Shown here in pieces: positions 1-8,189 of a stretch of 64,000 nucleotides of DNA. Numbering within the stretch: position 1 is the first letter of the stretch; the number at the start of each line of letters is the position of its first letter. The position numbers were made by a program, and so were the translations under genes. The notes beneath the pieces are model-generated. The model did no database searches. It was not told where the DNA came from and saw only the letters and a list, made by a program, of their open reading frames with translations. Source of the DNA: Methylobacterium sp. J-078 (GTDB lineage: Bacteria > Pseudomonadota > Alphaproteobacteria > Rhizobiales > Beijerinckiaceae); the NCBI RefSeq assembly GCF_022829285.1, contig NZ_JAKSYI010000141.1:203468-267467 (forward strand), given 5' to 3'.

Positions 1-1
1 C

Positions 2-2338
2 GTCACGCCCGGCACCATCACGGAGGACCGCCTCCTCGATCCGGCTCGCGCCAACGTGCTGCTGGCGCTCGGCCGGCGCAAGGCCGGCGAGTCCGCGTCC
101 GTCTACGGGCTGGCGGCCCTCGACATTTCCACGGGCCGCTTCTCCCTCAGCGAGGTCCCGGCGGCCGAGCTCGCCTCGGCCATCGCCCGCCACGAGCCCC
201 GCGAGATCGTGCTCTCGGAGGCGATCCACACCGATCCGGCCCTCGCCCGCCTCTGGCGCGAGATCCCGGCGCCGGTGACGCCGCTGCCGCAGGCCGAACT
301 CGAGCCGGCTTCCGCCGAGCGGCGCCTGAAGGAACAATTCGGCGTCTCCACCCTGGAGGGCTTCGGCCAGTTCGGACGGGCCGAACTCGCCGCCGCCGGG
401 GCCGCGCTCCTCTACATCGAGCGCACGCAGATCGGCGCGCGCCCGACGCTCTCCCCGCCGACGCGGGAATCGGCCGGGGCGACGCTGGCCATCGATGCGT
501 CCACCCGCGCCAACCTCGAACTGACCCGCACCCTGTCCGGCGAGCGCCGGGGCAGCCTCCTCGACGCCATCGACCGGACGGTCTCGGCGAGCGGCGCGCG
601 CCTTCTGGCCGAGCACCTCGCGGGTCCGCTCACCGATCTCGCGGCGATCCGGCACCGCCATGCGGCGGTGGAGTTCCTGGCCGAGAACGGTCCGGCCCGC
701 GCGGCGATCCGCGAGAACCTTGCTCGGGCGCCGGACCTCGCCCGCGCGCTCGCGCGCCTCGGTCTCGGGCGCGGCGGCCCGCGCGACCTCGCCGCGCTCC
801 GTGACGGCCTCGATGCCGCCCGGGCGCTCGCCGCGCATTGCGCCGCTCTCGACGGTCTGCCGGAAGACCTCGCGGCCCTCGCGAAGCGCCTCGCCACCGT
901 CGATGCCGGGCTCGTCGGCGAGTTGCACGCGGCCCTCGCCGACGACCTCCCCCTGAAGCGCCAGGATGGCGGCTTCGTCCGGGCCGGCTACCAGCCCGAG
1001 ATCGACGAGAGCCGGCTGCTCGGCCAGGATTCCCGCAAGGTCATCGCCGCCCTGCAGGCGCGCTACGCCGAGGAAACCGGCTGTCGCACGTTGCGGATCA
1101 AGCACAACAACATGCTGGGCTACTACATCGAGGTGCCGCAGGGGGTGGGCGAGGCCTGCCTGAAGGGCGTGATGCGCGAGACCTTCATCCATCGCCAGAC
1201 CATGGTCGATGCGATGCGCTTCACCAGTGTCGAACTCGGCCAGCTGGAGAGCCGGATCTCCGGTGCCTCGGACCGGGCGCTGGCCCTCGAATCAGCGGTG
1301 TTCGACGCGCTCGCCGCGCGCATCCTGGGTCAGGCCCCGGCCATCGCCGAGGTGGCCGAGGCCCTCGCGGCCCTCGACGTGGCCGCTTCGCACGCCGAAC
1401 TCGCCGTCGAGCGCGACTGGCGCCGGCCCGTGGTCGAGGAGGGCTTCGCCTTCGTGGTGGAGGGCGGGCGCCACCCGGTGGTGGAGGCCGCCCTCCGGCA
1501 ATCGGGGGCGCCCTTCATCGCCAACGATTGCGACCTCTCGGGCGATGCGCGTGGGCGCATCCGCCTGATCACCGGTCCGAACATGGGCGGCAAGTCGACC
1601 TTCCTGCGCCAGAACGCGCTGATCGCCGTGCTGGCGCAGATCGGCGCTTTCGTGCCGGCCGCCCGCGCCCGCCTCGGTCTCGTCGACCGCCTGTTCTCCC
1701 GAGTCGGCGCCGCCGACGATCTCGCGCGCGGACAATCCACCTTCATGGTCGAGATGGTGGAGACCGCCGCGATCCTGAACCAGGCCACCCGGCGCTCCCT
1801 CGTGATCCTCGACGAGATCGGGCGCGGCACCGCCACCTTCGACGGTCTCTCGATCGCCTGGGCCTGCCTCGAGCACCTGCACGAGCAGAACGGCTGCCGC
1901 GCGCTCTTCGCCACCCACTTCCACGAGTTGACCGCCCTCGGGGCTCGCCTCTCGCACCTCGACAACGCCACCCTGCGGGTGACCGAGCACAAGGGCCAGG
2001 TGGTGTTCCTGCACGAGGTGGTGGCGGGTGTGGCCGAGCGCTCCTATGGCCTCCAGGTCGCGCGCCTCGCCGGCCTGCCCGCGGGCGTGATCGCCCGCGC
2101 CGGTGCGATCCTGAAGCACCTCGAGAAGGCGGAGCGCGACCGGCCGGGCAAGCCGCGCATCGACGACCTGCCGCTCTTCGCGAATCTCAGCCCCCCGCCG
2201 ATGCCGGAGCCGGCGGCCGAGGCGCCCGACGATTCGCTGCGGCGCGCCCTCGACGCGATCGACCCCGACGCGCTGACCCCGCGCGAGGCCCTGGAGGCAT
2301 TGTACCGGTTGAAGGCCGAGGCCGGCACGGGGCACTGA
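2..2338 (+). CDS. mutS: DNA mismatch repair protein MutS (5' end cut by window)
   Basis: Mismatch-recognition ATPase of methyl-independent/dependent mismatch repair; it binds mispairs as a dimer and recruits MutL. The frame is open from base 2 and begins inside the N-terminal mismatch-binding domain (VTPGTITEDRLLD), so the true start lies upstream of the window. The core and clamp domains follow, then the ATPase: Walker A GPNMGGKSTF near base 1573, the STFMVEM signature, Walker B LVILDEIGRGT, and the FATHFHEL motif. About 778 codons are visible, so little over 100 residues are missing compared with typical MutS (about 850-910 aa). The C-terminal tail is rich in Pro/Ala before the dimerisation helix. 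It is convergent with the protease gene at 2361. Nothing suggests damage. Confidence 0.97.
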   Translation, partial: VTPGTITEDRLLDPARANVLLALGRRKAGESASVYGLAALDISTGRFSLSEVPAAELASAIARHEPREIVLSEAIHTDPALARLWREIPAPVTPLPQAELEPASAERRLKEQFGVSTLEGFGQFGRAELAAAGAALLYIERTQIGARPTLSPPTRESAGATLAIDASTRANLELTRTLSGERRGSLLDAIDRTVSASGARLLAEHLAGPLTDLAAIRHRHAAVEFLAENGPARAAIRENLARAPDLARALARLGLGRGGPRDLAALRDGLDAARALAAHCAALDGLPEDLAALAKRLATVDAGLVGELHAALADDLPLKRQDGGFVRAGYQPEIDESRLLGQDSRKVIAALQARYAEETGCRTLRIKHNNMLGYYIEVPQGVGEACLKGVMRETFIHRQTMVDAMRFTSVELGQLESRISGASDRALALESAVFDALAARILGQAPAIAEVAEALAALDVAASHAELAVERDWRRPVVEEGFAFVVEGGRHPVVEAALRQSGAPFIANDCDLSGDARGRIRLITGPNMGGKSTFLRQNALIAVLAQIGAFVPAARARLGLVDRLFSRVGAADDLARGQSTFMVEMVETAAILNQATRRSLVILDEIGRGTATFDGLSIAWACLEHLHEQNGCRALFATHFHELTALGARLSHLDNATLRVTEHKGQVVFLHEVVAGVAERSYGLQVARLAGLPAGVIARAGAILKHLEKAERDRPGKPRIDDLPLFANLSPPPMPEPAAEAPDDSLRRALDAIDPDALTPREALEALYRLKAEAGTGH

Positions 2339-2360
2339 CGCGCCGCGTGACGCGGAGCGG

Positions 2361-2879
2361 TCAGCCCCGCAGGGTGAGGCGGCCGCCGTTCATGCTGAAC
2401 TCGCTCAGACGCTTCAGGAACGACATGCCCAGGAGGCTCGTCGACAGGCGGCCCCGGGGCATCACCATGCCGTCGACCCCCTGGACCACGATGTTGCCGA
2501 CCCGCATTGACGGAATCCGCACGCGCGCGGCGTAGACCGTGCCGTTGGCCGTCTGCACCGGCATCCGGAACTCGCTCTCGCTCACGCGCAGCCCGCTGGC
2601 CTCGGCATCCTCGTAAGTGAAGGCGCAGGTGGTCGCCCCCGTATCCACCAGCATGCGGATGCGGCGCCCGTCGATCATCGCGTCGGTGGCGAAGTGGCCC
2701 TGCCGGTCGGCGAACAGGGTCTCGGTGTTGGGCTGGAAGGCGACCCTGGTGGGGCGTTCGTCCAATGCGGGCTTGGCCACCGCCGCAGGCGGAGCCCGTT
2801 CGAATCGGTCTACGAGGCCGACGGCCCAGAGCGCCGCCATCCCGGTCACACCGAGCGCCCAGAAGATTGGTCGGGTCAT
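2361..2879 (-). CDS. Retropepsin-like aspartic protease, membrane anchored
   Basis: Predicted clan AA (single-domain, retropepsin-like) aspartic protease of the type common in alphaproteobacteria (TIGR02281-like, from memory). The 172-residue product has one N-terminal hydrophobic segment (PIFWALGVTGMAALWAVGL) that should anchor it with the protease domain in the periplasm. The catalytic motif is MLVDTGATT, and the family's C-terminal LLGMSFLKRL motif is present, so the domain appears complete. The ATG at 2879 was preferred to a GTG nine bases upstream because an AGGTGG ribosome-binding-like stretch precedes it. Active proteins of this fold work as dimers. The substrate is unknown, and neighbouring genes give no hint. 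Confidence 0.8.
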   Translation of the reverse strand: MTRPIFWALGVTGMAALWAVGLVDRFERAPPAAVAKPALDERPTRVAFQPNTETLFADRQGHFATDAMIDGRRIRMLVDTGATTCAFTYEDAEASGLRVSESEFRMPVQTANGTVYAARVRIPSMRVGNIVVQGVDGMVMPRGRLSTSLLGMSFLKRLSEFSMNGGRLTLRG

Positions 2880-3117
2880 CGATCCCACCTGCCTGCGAGG
2901 CTTCGAGCCTTAGGCCGGCGACGGTGAATGAAACGTCGGCAACCCCTCAGGTTCCGGTCGCGCGGCGCCCGCGACCCACCGGGAGGGTTTCGGAAGTTCT
3001 AAGTGCCGCGATCGCAATCGACACGATGGTACCTGCGGGTCGGTTCCTGCGCGTCCGCGGGTGAGCCGAGCACAGGCCTCTCCACTGACCGTGCCGGATG
3101 ACTTCGCGGCGAATCGG

Positions 3118-3146
3118 TTGCACTCGCGGGCACTTGGCGGTATAGG
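3118..3146 (+). promoter_or_regulatory. Probable sigma70-type promoter of rplY
   Basis: TTGCAC, a 17-bp spacer and TATAGG form a near-consensus -35/-10 pair about 140 bp upstream of rplY, in the 404-bp gap between the divergent protease gene and rplY. It would give a leader of roughly 130 nt that includes the hairpin at 3220-3240. Apart from this promoter and the hairpin, nothing gene-like was seen between 2880 and 3283. Confidence 0.5.
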
Positions 3147-3219
3147 CCGCGCCAGCGCCCGCCAGACACCCTTGGAGGCACGGGCGCTTTCGGGATCGGG
3201 GCTTCGAGGATCGAGGTCT

Positions 3220-3240
3220 GGCCGTCCGTTTCGGGCGGCC
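3220..3240 (+). promoter_or_regulatory. Hairpin in rplY leader
   Basis: GGCCGTCCG-TTT-CGGGCGGCC: a 9-bp stem (one G-T pair) with a 3-nt loop, followed by TTTCGCGTTTT. It lies between the predicted rplY promoter and the start codon, so it would be transcribed in the leader and resembles a weak intrinsic terminator. It could act as an attenuator or simply end upstream transcripts. Confidence 0.4.
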
Positions 3241-3283
3241 TTTCGCGTTTTCCCGGAATGTTCATCTTTCAAAGGATCACGCC

Positions 3284-3976
3284 ATGAGCGCAGTCAAGAC
3301 GCTTGAGGCCGTGGCACGCGACCGGGTCGGCAAGGGGGCCGCCCGGGCCGTTCGTCGCCAGGGTCACGTTCCCGCCGTCATCTACGGAGGCGGCCAGGCC
3401 CCGCAATCCATCGCGGTCGACCTCATCCGCATCCGCACGCTGATCTACGCCGGTGGCTTCAAGACCACCCTGTTCGAGATCAACGCCGGCGGCAAGAAGA
3501 CCCGCGCGATCCCGCGCGACTTCCACCTCGATCCGGTGACGGGCGTGCCGATCCACGTCGACTTCCTGCGCGTCGTCGCCGGCCAGTCGATCACGGTCGA
3601 GGTGCCGGTGCACTTCCTGAACGAGGACGCGGCCCCCGGCATCAAGCAGAAGGGCGGCACCCTCAACGTCGTCTCGCACACGCTGGCCCTCGAAGTCGCG
3701 CCCGACGCGATTCCGGACGCCATCGAGATCGACCTCACCGGTCGCGAGATCGGCGATGCCATCCACATCACCGATGTGAAGCTGCCGGCGAACGCCACCT
3801 TCACGGGTGAGCCCGACGCCACCATCGCCAACATCGTGCCGCCGACCGTGCTCGGCGCCGAGGTCGAGGCCGAGGAGGCCGCGATCGCCGAGGCGCAGTC
3901 CGCCGAGGCCGCCGAGGAGAAGGCCGAGGAAGAGGCTGCCGACGAGGCTGCCGAGGACGAGAAGAAGGAGGATTGA
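3284..3976 (+). CDS. rplY: 50S ribosomal protein L25 / general stress protein Ctc
   Basis: Binds 5S rRNA in the large ribosomal subunit. The 230-residue protein has the two-domain (long, TL5/Ctc) form: an N-terminal L25 beta-barrel (residues about 1-95, with the RVGKGAARAVRRQGHVPAVIYG start) and a C-terminal TL5 domain (about 100-190, with GGTLNVVSHTLALEV). A very acidic Ala/Glu-rich tail of about 40 residues is typical of alphaproteobacterial homologues. The start ATG is preceded by AAAGGA. pth follows in the same direction after a strong hairpin, an arrangement conserved widely (rplY-pth-ychF). Confidence 0.96.
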   Translation: MSAVKTLEAVARDRVGKGAARAVRRQGHVPAVIYGGGQAPQSIAVDLIRIRTLIYAGGFKTTLFEINAGGKKTRAIPRDFHLDPVTGVPIHVDFLRVVAGQSITVEVPVHFLNEDAAPGIKQKGGTLNVVSHTLALEVAPDAIPDAIEIDLTGREIGDAIHITDVKLPANATFTGEPDATIANIVPPTVLGAEVEAEEAAIAEAQSAEAAEEKAEEEAADEAAEDEKKED

Positions 3977-4013
3977 GACCGGGGCGCAAGCCCTGTCTCA
4001 CGCCATCCCTGCG

Positions 4014-4041
4014 GATGCCCCGGCCACCCGGCCGGGGCATC
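4014..4041 (+). terminator. Strong hairpin after rplY
   Basis: A perfect 12-bp inverted repeat (arms 4014-4025 and 4030-4041, loop ACCC) made mostly of G and C lies 38 bases after the rplY stop. Only a short T-rich stretch (CCGTTTCG) follows, so termination may be partial, leaving some readthrough into pth. Confidence 0.6.
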
Positions 4042-4102
4042 TCCGTTTCGGGGGGTGCTCGCGCACTCCCGCTGTGAAGTCCCGTCAGGATCGATTCGCG
4101 CC

Positions 4103-4711
4103 ATGCGCCTGATCGTCGGCCTGGGCAATCCCGGCCCCCGTTACGCCCGGAACCGCCACAACATCGGCTTCCTGGCCCTCGATGAGATCGCGCGCCTGCA
4201 CCGCGCCGGGCCGTGGCGGCGCAAGTTCCAGGGCGAGATCGCCGAGGTGGCCCTCGGGCCCGAACGGGCGATCCTCCTGAAGCCGCAGACCTTCATGAAC
4301 GAGTCCGGCCGCGCCGTTCAGGAGGCGCAGCGCTTCTACAAGATCGCGCTGGCGGACGTGATCGTGCTGCACGACGAACTCGACCTCGCCCCCGCCAAGC
4401 TGCGGGTGAAGGCGGGGGGCGGCAATGCCGGCCACAACGGCCTGCGCTCGATCACGGCCCAGTGCGGCAACGACTACCGCCGCGTCCGCCTCGGCATCGG
4501 GCATCCGGGCGACAAGGCGCTCGTCCACGCCTACGTGCTGAACGATTTCGGCAAGGGCGAGGAGGCCTGGGTCGACGACCTCTGCCGGGGGATCGCCGAC
4601 CACGCGCCGCTGCTGGCGGCGGGCGAGGATGCGAGCTTCCAGAACAAGGTCCATCTCGCCATGGCGGGGCGGGGCTGGGACGACGTCAAGCAGGTCAACG
4701 CCCGCGATTGA
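4103..4711 (+). CDS. pth: Peptidyl-tRNA hydrolase
   Basis: Cleaves the ester bond of peptidyl-tRNAs released from stalled ribosomes, recycling tRNA; cytoplasmic and essential in most bacteria. The product (202 aa) starts with the family signature MRLIVGLGNPGPRYARNRHN, which includes the catalytic His of the RHN(x)GF motif. It continues with FMNESG and the GNAGHNGLRS motif with its conserved Asn/His. The ATG at 4103 was chosen because the signature begins there; a longer in-frame extension to 4055 has no family similarity. It sits between rplY and ychF, the standard order. Confidence 0.97.
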   Translation: MRLIVGLGNPGPRYARNRHNIGFLALDEIARLHRAGPWRRKFQGEIAEVALGPERAILLKPQTFMNESGRAVQEAQRFYKIALADVIVLHDELDLAPAKLRVKAGGGNAGHNGLRSITAQCGNDYRRVRLGIGHPGDKALVHAYVLNDFGKGEEAWVDDLCRGIADHAPLLAAGEDASFQNKVHLAMAGRGWDDVKQVNARD

Positions 4712-4779
4712 CCGCGGCGGCGACATCGGATTTTTGCGCGGGCAGGCGTCCAGCGGACCCGCGAACGGACAGGTGACCC

Positions 4780-5877
4780 ATGGGCTTCAAATGCGGCATC
4801 GTCGGCCTGCCGAACGTCGGCAAGTCGACCCTCTTCAACGCGCTGACGCAGACGGCGGCCGCCCAGGCGGCGAACTATCCGTTCTGCACCATCGAGCCGA
4901 ATGTCGGCGAGGTGGCGGTGCCGGACCCACGCCTCGACGACCTGGCGAAGATCGCCGCCTCGAAGGAGATCATCCCGACCCGGCTCACCTTCGTGGACAT
5001 CGCGGGCCTCGTGCGCGGCGCCTCGAAGGGTGAGGGCCTCGGCAACCAGTTCCTCGCCAACATCCGCGAAGTGGACGCCATCGCCCACGTGGTGCGCTGC
5101 TTCACCGACGGCGACGTGACCCATGTGGAGGGCAAGGTCGACCCGGCCGCCGACATCGAGACCATCGAGACCGAGCTGATGCTGGCCGACCTCGACAGCC
5201 TGGAAAAGCGCGTGATCGCCCTGGAGAAGAAGGCCAAGGGCGCCGACAAGGAGGCCAAGGACATCCTCGACCTCGTGAACCGTGCGCTGCCGCTCCTGCG
5301 CGAGGGCAAGCCCGCCCGCCTCGTGCAGCGCAAACCCGAGGAGGAGCGCCTGTTCCAGAGCCTCGGCCTGATGACGGCCAAACCCGTCCTCTACGTCTGC
5401 AACGTCGACGAGGGTGATGCCGACAAGGGCAATGCCTACTCGGACGCGGTGATGGCCCGGGCCAAGGCGGAAGGCGCCAAGGCGGTGGTGGTCTCGGCCA
5501 AGATCGAGAGCGAGATCGCCGTGATGCCGGTGGCCGACCAGGGCGATTTCCTGGAGGCGGTGGGCCTGGTCGAGCCGGGCCTGAACCGGGTCATCCGGGC
5601 CGGCTACGAACTCCTCGGCCTCATCACCTACTTCACGGTCGGTCCGAAGGAGGCCCGCGCCTGGACCATCGAGAAGGGCACGCGGGCCCCCGCCGCGGCC
5701 GGGGTGATCCACACGGATTTCGAGAAGGGCTTCATCCGCGCCGAGACCATCGCGTTCGCCGATTACACCACCCTGAAGGGCGAGAGCGGCGCCAAGGAAG
5801 CCGGCAAGTTCCGCCTTGAGGGCAAGGAATACGTCGTGCAGGACGGCGACGTGCTGCATTTCCGCTTCGCCAACTGA
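4780..5877 (+). CDS. ychF: Redox-regulated ribosome-binding ATPase YchF
   Basis: Obg-family P-loop NTPase that prefers ATP and binds ribosomes and the 26S/50S translation machinery; linked to translation and oxidative stress response. 365 residues, full length. Visible motifs: Walker A GLPNVGKSTLFNAL at the N terminus, DIAGLVRGASKGEGLGNQFL (G3 region), the relaxed NVDE in place of NKxD that explains ATP preference, and a C-terminal TGS-like domain (FTVGPKEARAWTIEKGTRAP) ending in the highly conserved DGDVLHFRFAN. Downstream of pth with 68 bp between them, probably co-transcribed. Confidence 0.97.
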   Translation: MGFKCGIVGLPNVGKSTLFNALTQTAAAQAANYPFCTIEPNVGEVAVPDPRLDDLAKIAASKEIIPTRLTFVDIAGLVRGASKGEGLGNQFLANIREVDAIAHVVRCFTDGDVTHVEGKVDPAADIETIETELMLADLDSLEKRVIALEKKAKGADKEAKDILDLVNRALPLLREGKPARLVQRKPEEERLFQSLGLMTAKPVLYVCNVDEGDADKGNAYSDAVMARAKAEGAKAVVVSAKIESEIAVMPVADQGDFLEAVGLVEPGLNRVIRAGYELLGLITYFTVGPKEARAWTIEKGTRAPAAAGVIHTDFEKGFIRAETIAFADYTTLKGESGAKEAGKFRLEGKEYVVQDGDVLHFRFAN

Positions 5878-5968
5878 CCCGAAAGACCCGACGCCGACCG
5901 GCCGGTGCCCTCGACGGCGCCGGTTTCGCGCCGGGCTGGCCGCCGACCTTCCTGCAAAAAGGACCCGT

Positions 5969-6964
5969 ATGACCGGCATCGCGTTCGAGGACTTCACGCC
6001 TGGCTCGGTGATCGAGGGAGGTCCCCTGACGGTCACGGAAGCGGCGATCGTGGCCTTCGCGGCCGAGTTCGATCCGCAGCCGTTCCATCTCGACGCCGAG
6101 GCCGCCAAGGCGACCTTCGTCGGGCAGTTGATCGGCTCCGGCTGGCAGACCGCCGGCTTCGGCATGCGGCTCCTCCAGGAACACGTCTTTCGAGGCGGCA
6201 CCTCGATGGGCTCGCCCGGCATCACCGAACTGCGCTGGTTGCGCCCCGTCCTGCCCGGAGACGCCCTGCGCATCGCGGTGAAGGTCGAGAGCTGCCGGGC
6301 CTCGAACACCAAGCCGGATCGCGGCTTCGTCGCCTTCGCCATGACGGTGCTGAACGGCGCGGGCGAGCGGGTGATGACCCAGGATTTCAGCGTGATGTTT
6401 CCCCGGCGCGGGACCGAACCCCTGCCGCCGCGCGCCGTGACCCTGGCCGAGCCCGAAGCCCTGGTGGAGCCGGACGACGCCGAGGCGCTGCACTTCCTCG
6501 AATCCGCGCCGCTCGGCACCGCGCGGGATCTCGGCCGGCATCACTTCACGCCCGAGGCAGTGATCGCCTATGCGCGGGCCTACGACCCGCAGGCCTTCCA
6601 CGTCGACCCGGAGGCCGCCCGGCGGACGCATTTCGGCGGCCTCTGCGCCTCCGGCTGGCACACCGCCGCCGCCTGGATGAAGCGCCTGCACATCACCCGT
6701 GAGCGCGACATCGCCTTCACGGCGCGGACCGGCCCGGTGCCGCAACTCGGCCCCTCGCCGGGCTTTCGCGACATGCGCTGGCTCGCCCCGGTCTACGCGG
6801 GCGACACCATCCGCTACACCTGCACCCTGGTGGACAAGCGCGCCGCCGCCTCGCGCCCGGGCTGGGGCCTCGCCACCCACGAGAATGTCGGCGTCAATCA
6901 GCGCGGCGAGACGGTTTTCCGCTTCACCGGCTCGGTGTTCTGGCAGTGGGCTCGCGAGGCCTGA
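5969..6964 (+). CDS. Tandem MaoC-domain acyl-CoA dehydratase
   Basis: 331-residue protein made of two successive MaoC-like hot-dog domains (about 1-155 and 165-331). Each has the hydratase-2 style signature: FAAEFDPQPFHLD in the first half and YARAYDPQAFHVDPEAA in the second. Both copies retain the Asp/His pair used in R-specific enoyl-CoA hydratases, so both halves may be catalytic or one may be structural. The start ATG at 5969 precedes the first domain directly. It does not resemble mesaconyl-CoA hydratase of the ethylmalonyl-CoA pathway by recalled sequence, so the acyl-CoA substrate is not assigned. Convergent with mtnA, with a 3-bp gap between stop codons. Confidence 0.82.
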   Translation: MTGIAFEDFTPGSVIEGGPLTVTEAAIVAFAAEFDPQPFHLDAEAAKATFVGQLIGSGWQTAGFGMRLLQEHVFRGGTSMGSPGITELRWLRPVLPGDALRIAVKVESCRASNTKPDRGFVAFAMTVLNGAGERVMTQDFSVMFPRRGTEPLPPRAVTLAEPEALVEPDDAEALHFLESAPLGTARDLGRHHFTPEAVIAYARAYDPQAFHVDPEAARRTHFGGLCASGWHTAAAWMKRLHITRERDIAFTARTGPVPQLGPSPGFRDMRWLAPVYAGDTIRYTCTLVDKRAAASRPGWGLATHENVGVNQRGETVFRFTGSVFWQWAREA

Positions 6965-6967
6965 GCC

Positions 6968-8065
6968 TCACGCGGCCTTGCGCCGCTCCGGGTAGAGCGA
7001 CAGCAGGCCCTCCGCATCGGCGCTGGCGACGCCGCGCTCGGTGATGATGCCGGTCACGAGCCGGGCCGGGGTCACGTCGAAGGCCGGATTCGCCACCGGG
7101 CTTCCCGGCGAGACGACTTCGATCGTGGCAAAGCCCCCGTCGGCGAGGCGGCCGGTGAGGTGGGTCACCTCGCGCCCGTCGCGCTCCTCGATCGGGATCT
7201 CGGCGACGCCGTCGTCCAGCGTCCAGTCGATCGTCGAGAAGGGCAGGGCGGCGTAGAACGGAACCCGGTTGTCGGAGGCCGCCAGCGCCTTCAGGTAGGT
7301 GCCGATCTTGTTGCAGACGTCGCCCGAGGCCGTGGTGCGGTCCGAGCCGACGATGCAGACGTCGATGGCGCCGTGCTGCATGAGGTGGCCGCCGGCATTG
7401 TCGGCGATCACGGTGTGAGGCACGCCGTGGGCGTTGAGTTCGAAGGCGGTCAGGGCCGCGCCCTGGTTGCGGGGGCGCGTCTCGTCCACGAAGACGTGGA
7501 CCGGCACGCCGGCATCGTGCGCCACGTAGATCGGCGCCAGGGCCGTGCCCCAATCCACCGTGGCGAGCCAGCCGGCGTTGCAGTGGGTCAGCACGTTGAT
7601 CGGCCGGCCCTTGGCGCGGTGCAGGTCGCTCAGGATTCGGGCGCCGTGCACGCCGATGGCGTGGCAGCTCTCCACGTCCTCCTCGGCGATCCGGCCGGCC
7701 TCCGCGTAGGCGAAGGTGGCCCGCTCGGCCTCCGGGACCGTGCGGAGCTTCGCGGCCACCCGGTCGAGGGCCCAGCGCAGGTTGATCGCGGTGGGGCGCG
7801 TGGCCGCCAGCGTCGCCACGGCCCGGTCGAGCCCGGCCTCGGAGGCATCCGCGCGCAGGCCGAGGGCGAGGCCGTAGGCCGCCGTGACGCCGATCAGCGG
7901 CGCCCCGCGCACCACCATGGTGCGGATCGCCAAAGCCGCGTCGTCGAGGCTCGCGAGGGTCCTCAATTCGAAGGCGAAGGGCAGGCGGGTCTGGTCGATG
8001 ACCGCGACGGAGGCCCCGTCGCCGGCGGGCAAGATGGTGCGGTAGGGCTTGCCGTCGATCTTCAT
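6968..8065 (-). CDS. mtnA: S-methyl-5-thioribose-1-phosphate isomerase
   Basis: Converts 5-methylthioribose-1-phosphate to methylthioribulose-1-phosphate in methionine salvage (or in the MTA-isoprenoid shunt known from some alphaproteobacteria). 365 residues, eIF2B-like fold. Seen: the N-terminal TIRTMVVRGAPLIGV-type motif (here AIRTMVVRGAPLIGVTAAYG), NVLTHCNAGWLATVDWGTAL with the catalytic Cys, FVDETRPRNQGAALTAFEL, and the GSDRTTASGDVCNKIGTY motif with the catalytic Asp. No other methionine-salvage gene is in the window; the gene sits 124 bp after serA on the same strand and could be the last gene of the ser transcript. Confidence 0.95.
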   Translation of the reverse strand: MKIDGKPYRTILPAGDGASVAVIDQTRLPFAFELRTLASLDDAALAIRTMVVRGAPLIGVTAAYGLALGLRADASEAGLDRAVATLAATRPTAINLRWALDRVAAKLRTVPEAERATFAYAEAGRIAEEDVESCHAIGVHGARILSDLHRAKGRPINVLTHCNAGWLATVDWGTALAPIYVAHDAGVPVHVFVDETRPRNQGAALTAFELNAHGVPHTVIADNAGGHLMQHGAIDVCIVGSDRTTASGDVCNKIGTYLKALAASDNRVPFYAALPFSTIDWTLDDGVAEIPIEERDGREVTHLTGRLADGGFATIEVVSPGSPVANPAFDVTPARLVTGIITERGVASADAEGLLSLYPERRKAA

Positions 8066-8189
8066 GCCGCGCGTCCGGATGCTCGTGGGTTCGAGGCCGA
8101 AAGCCTCGTTGTCAAACCCGCCTTTACGTCAGAACGCCTTCGGGAGGCCAGCCTCCGCGTGGGCCTGCATCCGATCGGACCGGCTTTCC

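Noticed and set aside
838..2535. Long plus-strand frame over the mutS C-terminal half
   Set aside because: Arg/Pro/Gly-rich with no family motifs; a frame-shifted shadow of mutS.
2880..3283. tRNA or other structural RNA in the rplY upstream gap
   Set aside because: No cloverleaf, T-arm or rRNA-like sequence seen; the gap is explained by a promoter and leader.
4531..6519. 662-residue minus-strand frame over pth, ychF and MaoC genes
   Set aside because: Antisense shadow: it is open because of the GC-rich codon pattern of three good plus-strand genes.
8092..8108. Hairpin CGAGGC-cgaaa-GCCTCG between mtnA and serA as a terminator
   Set aside because: Only 6 bp, no T-run, and located just before the mtnA start; likely chance.
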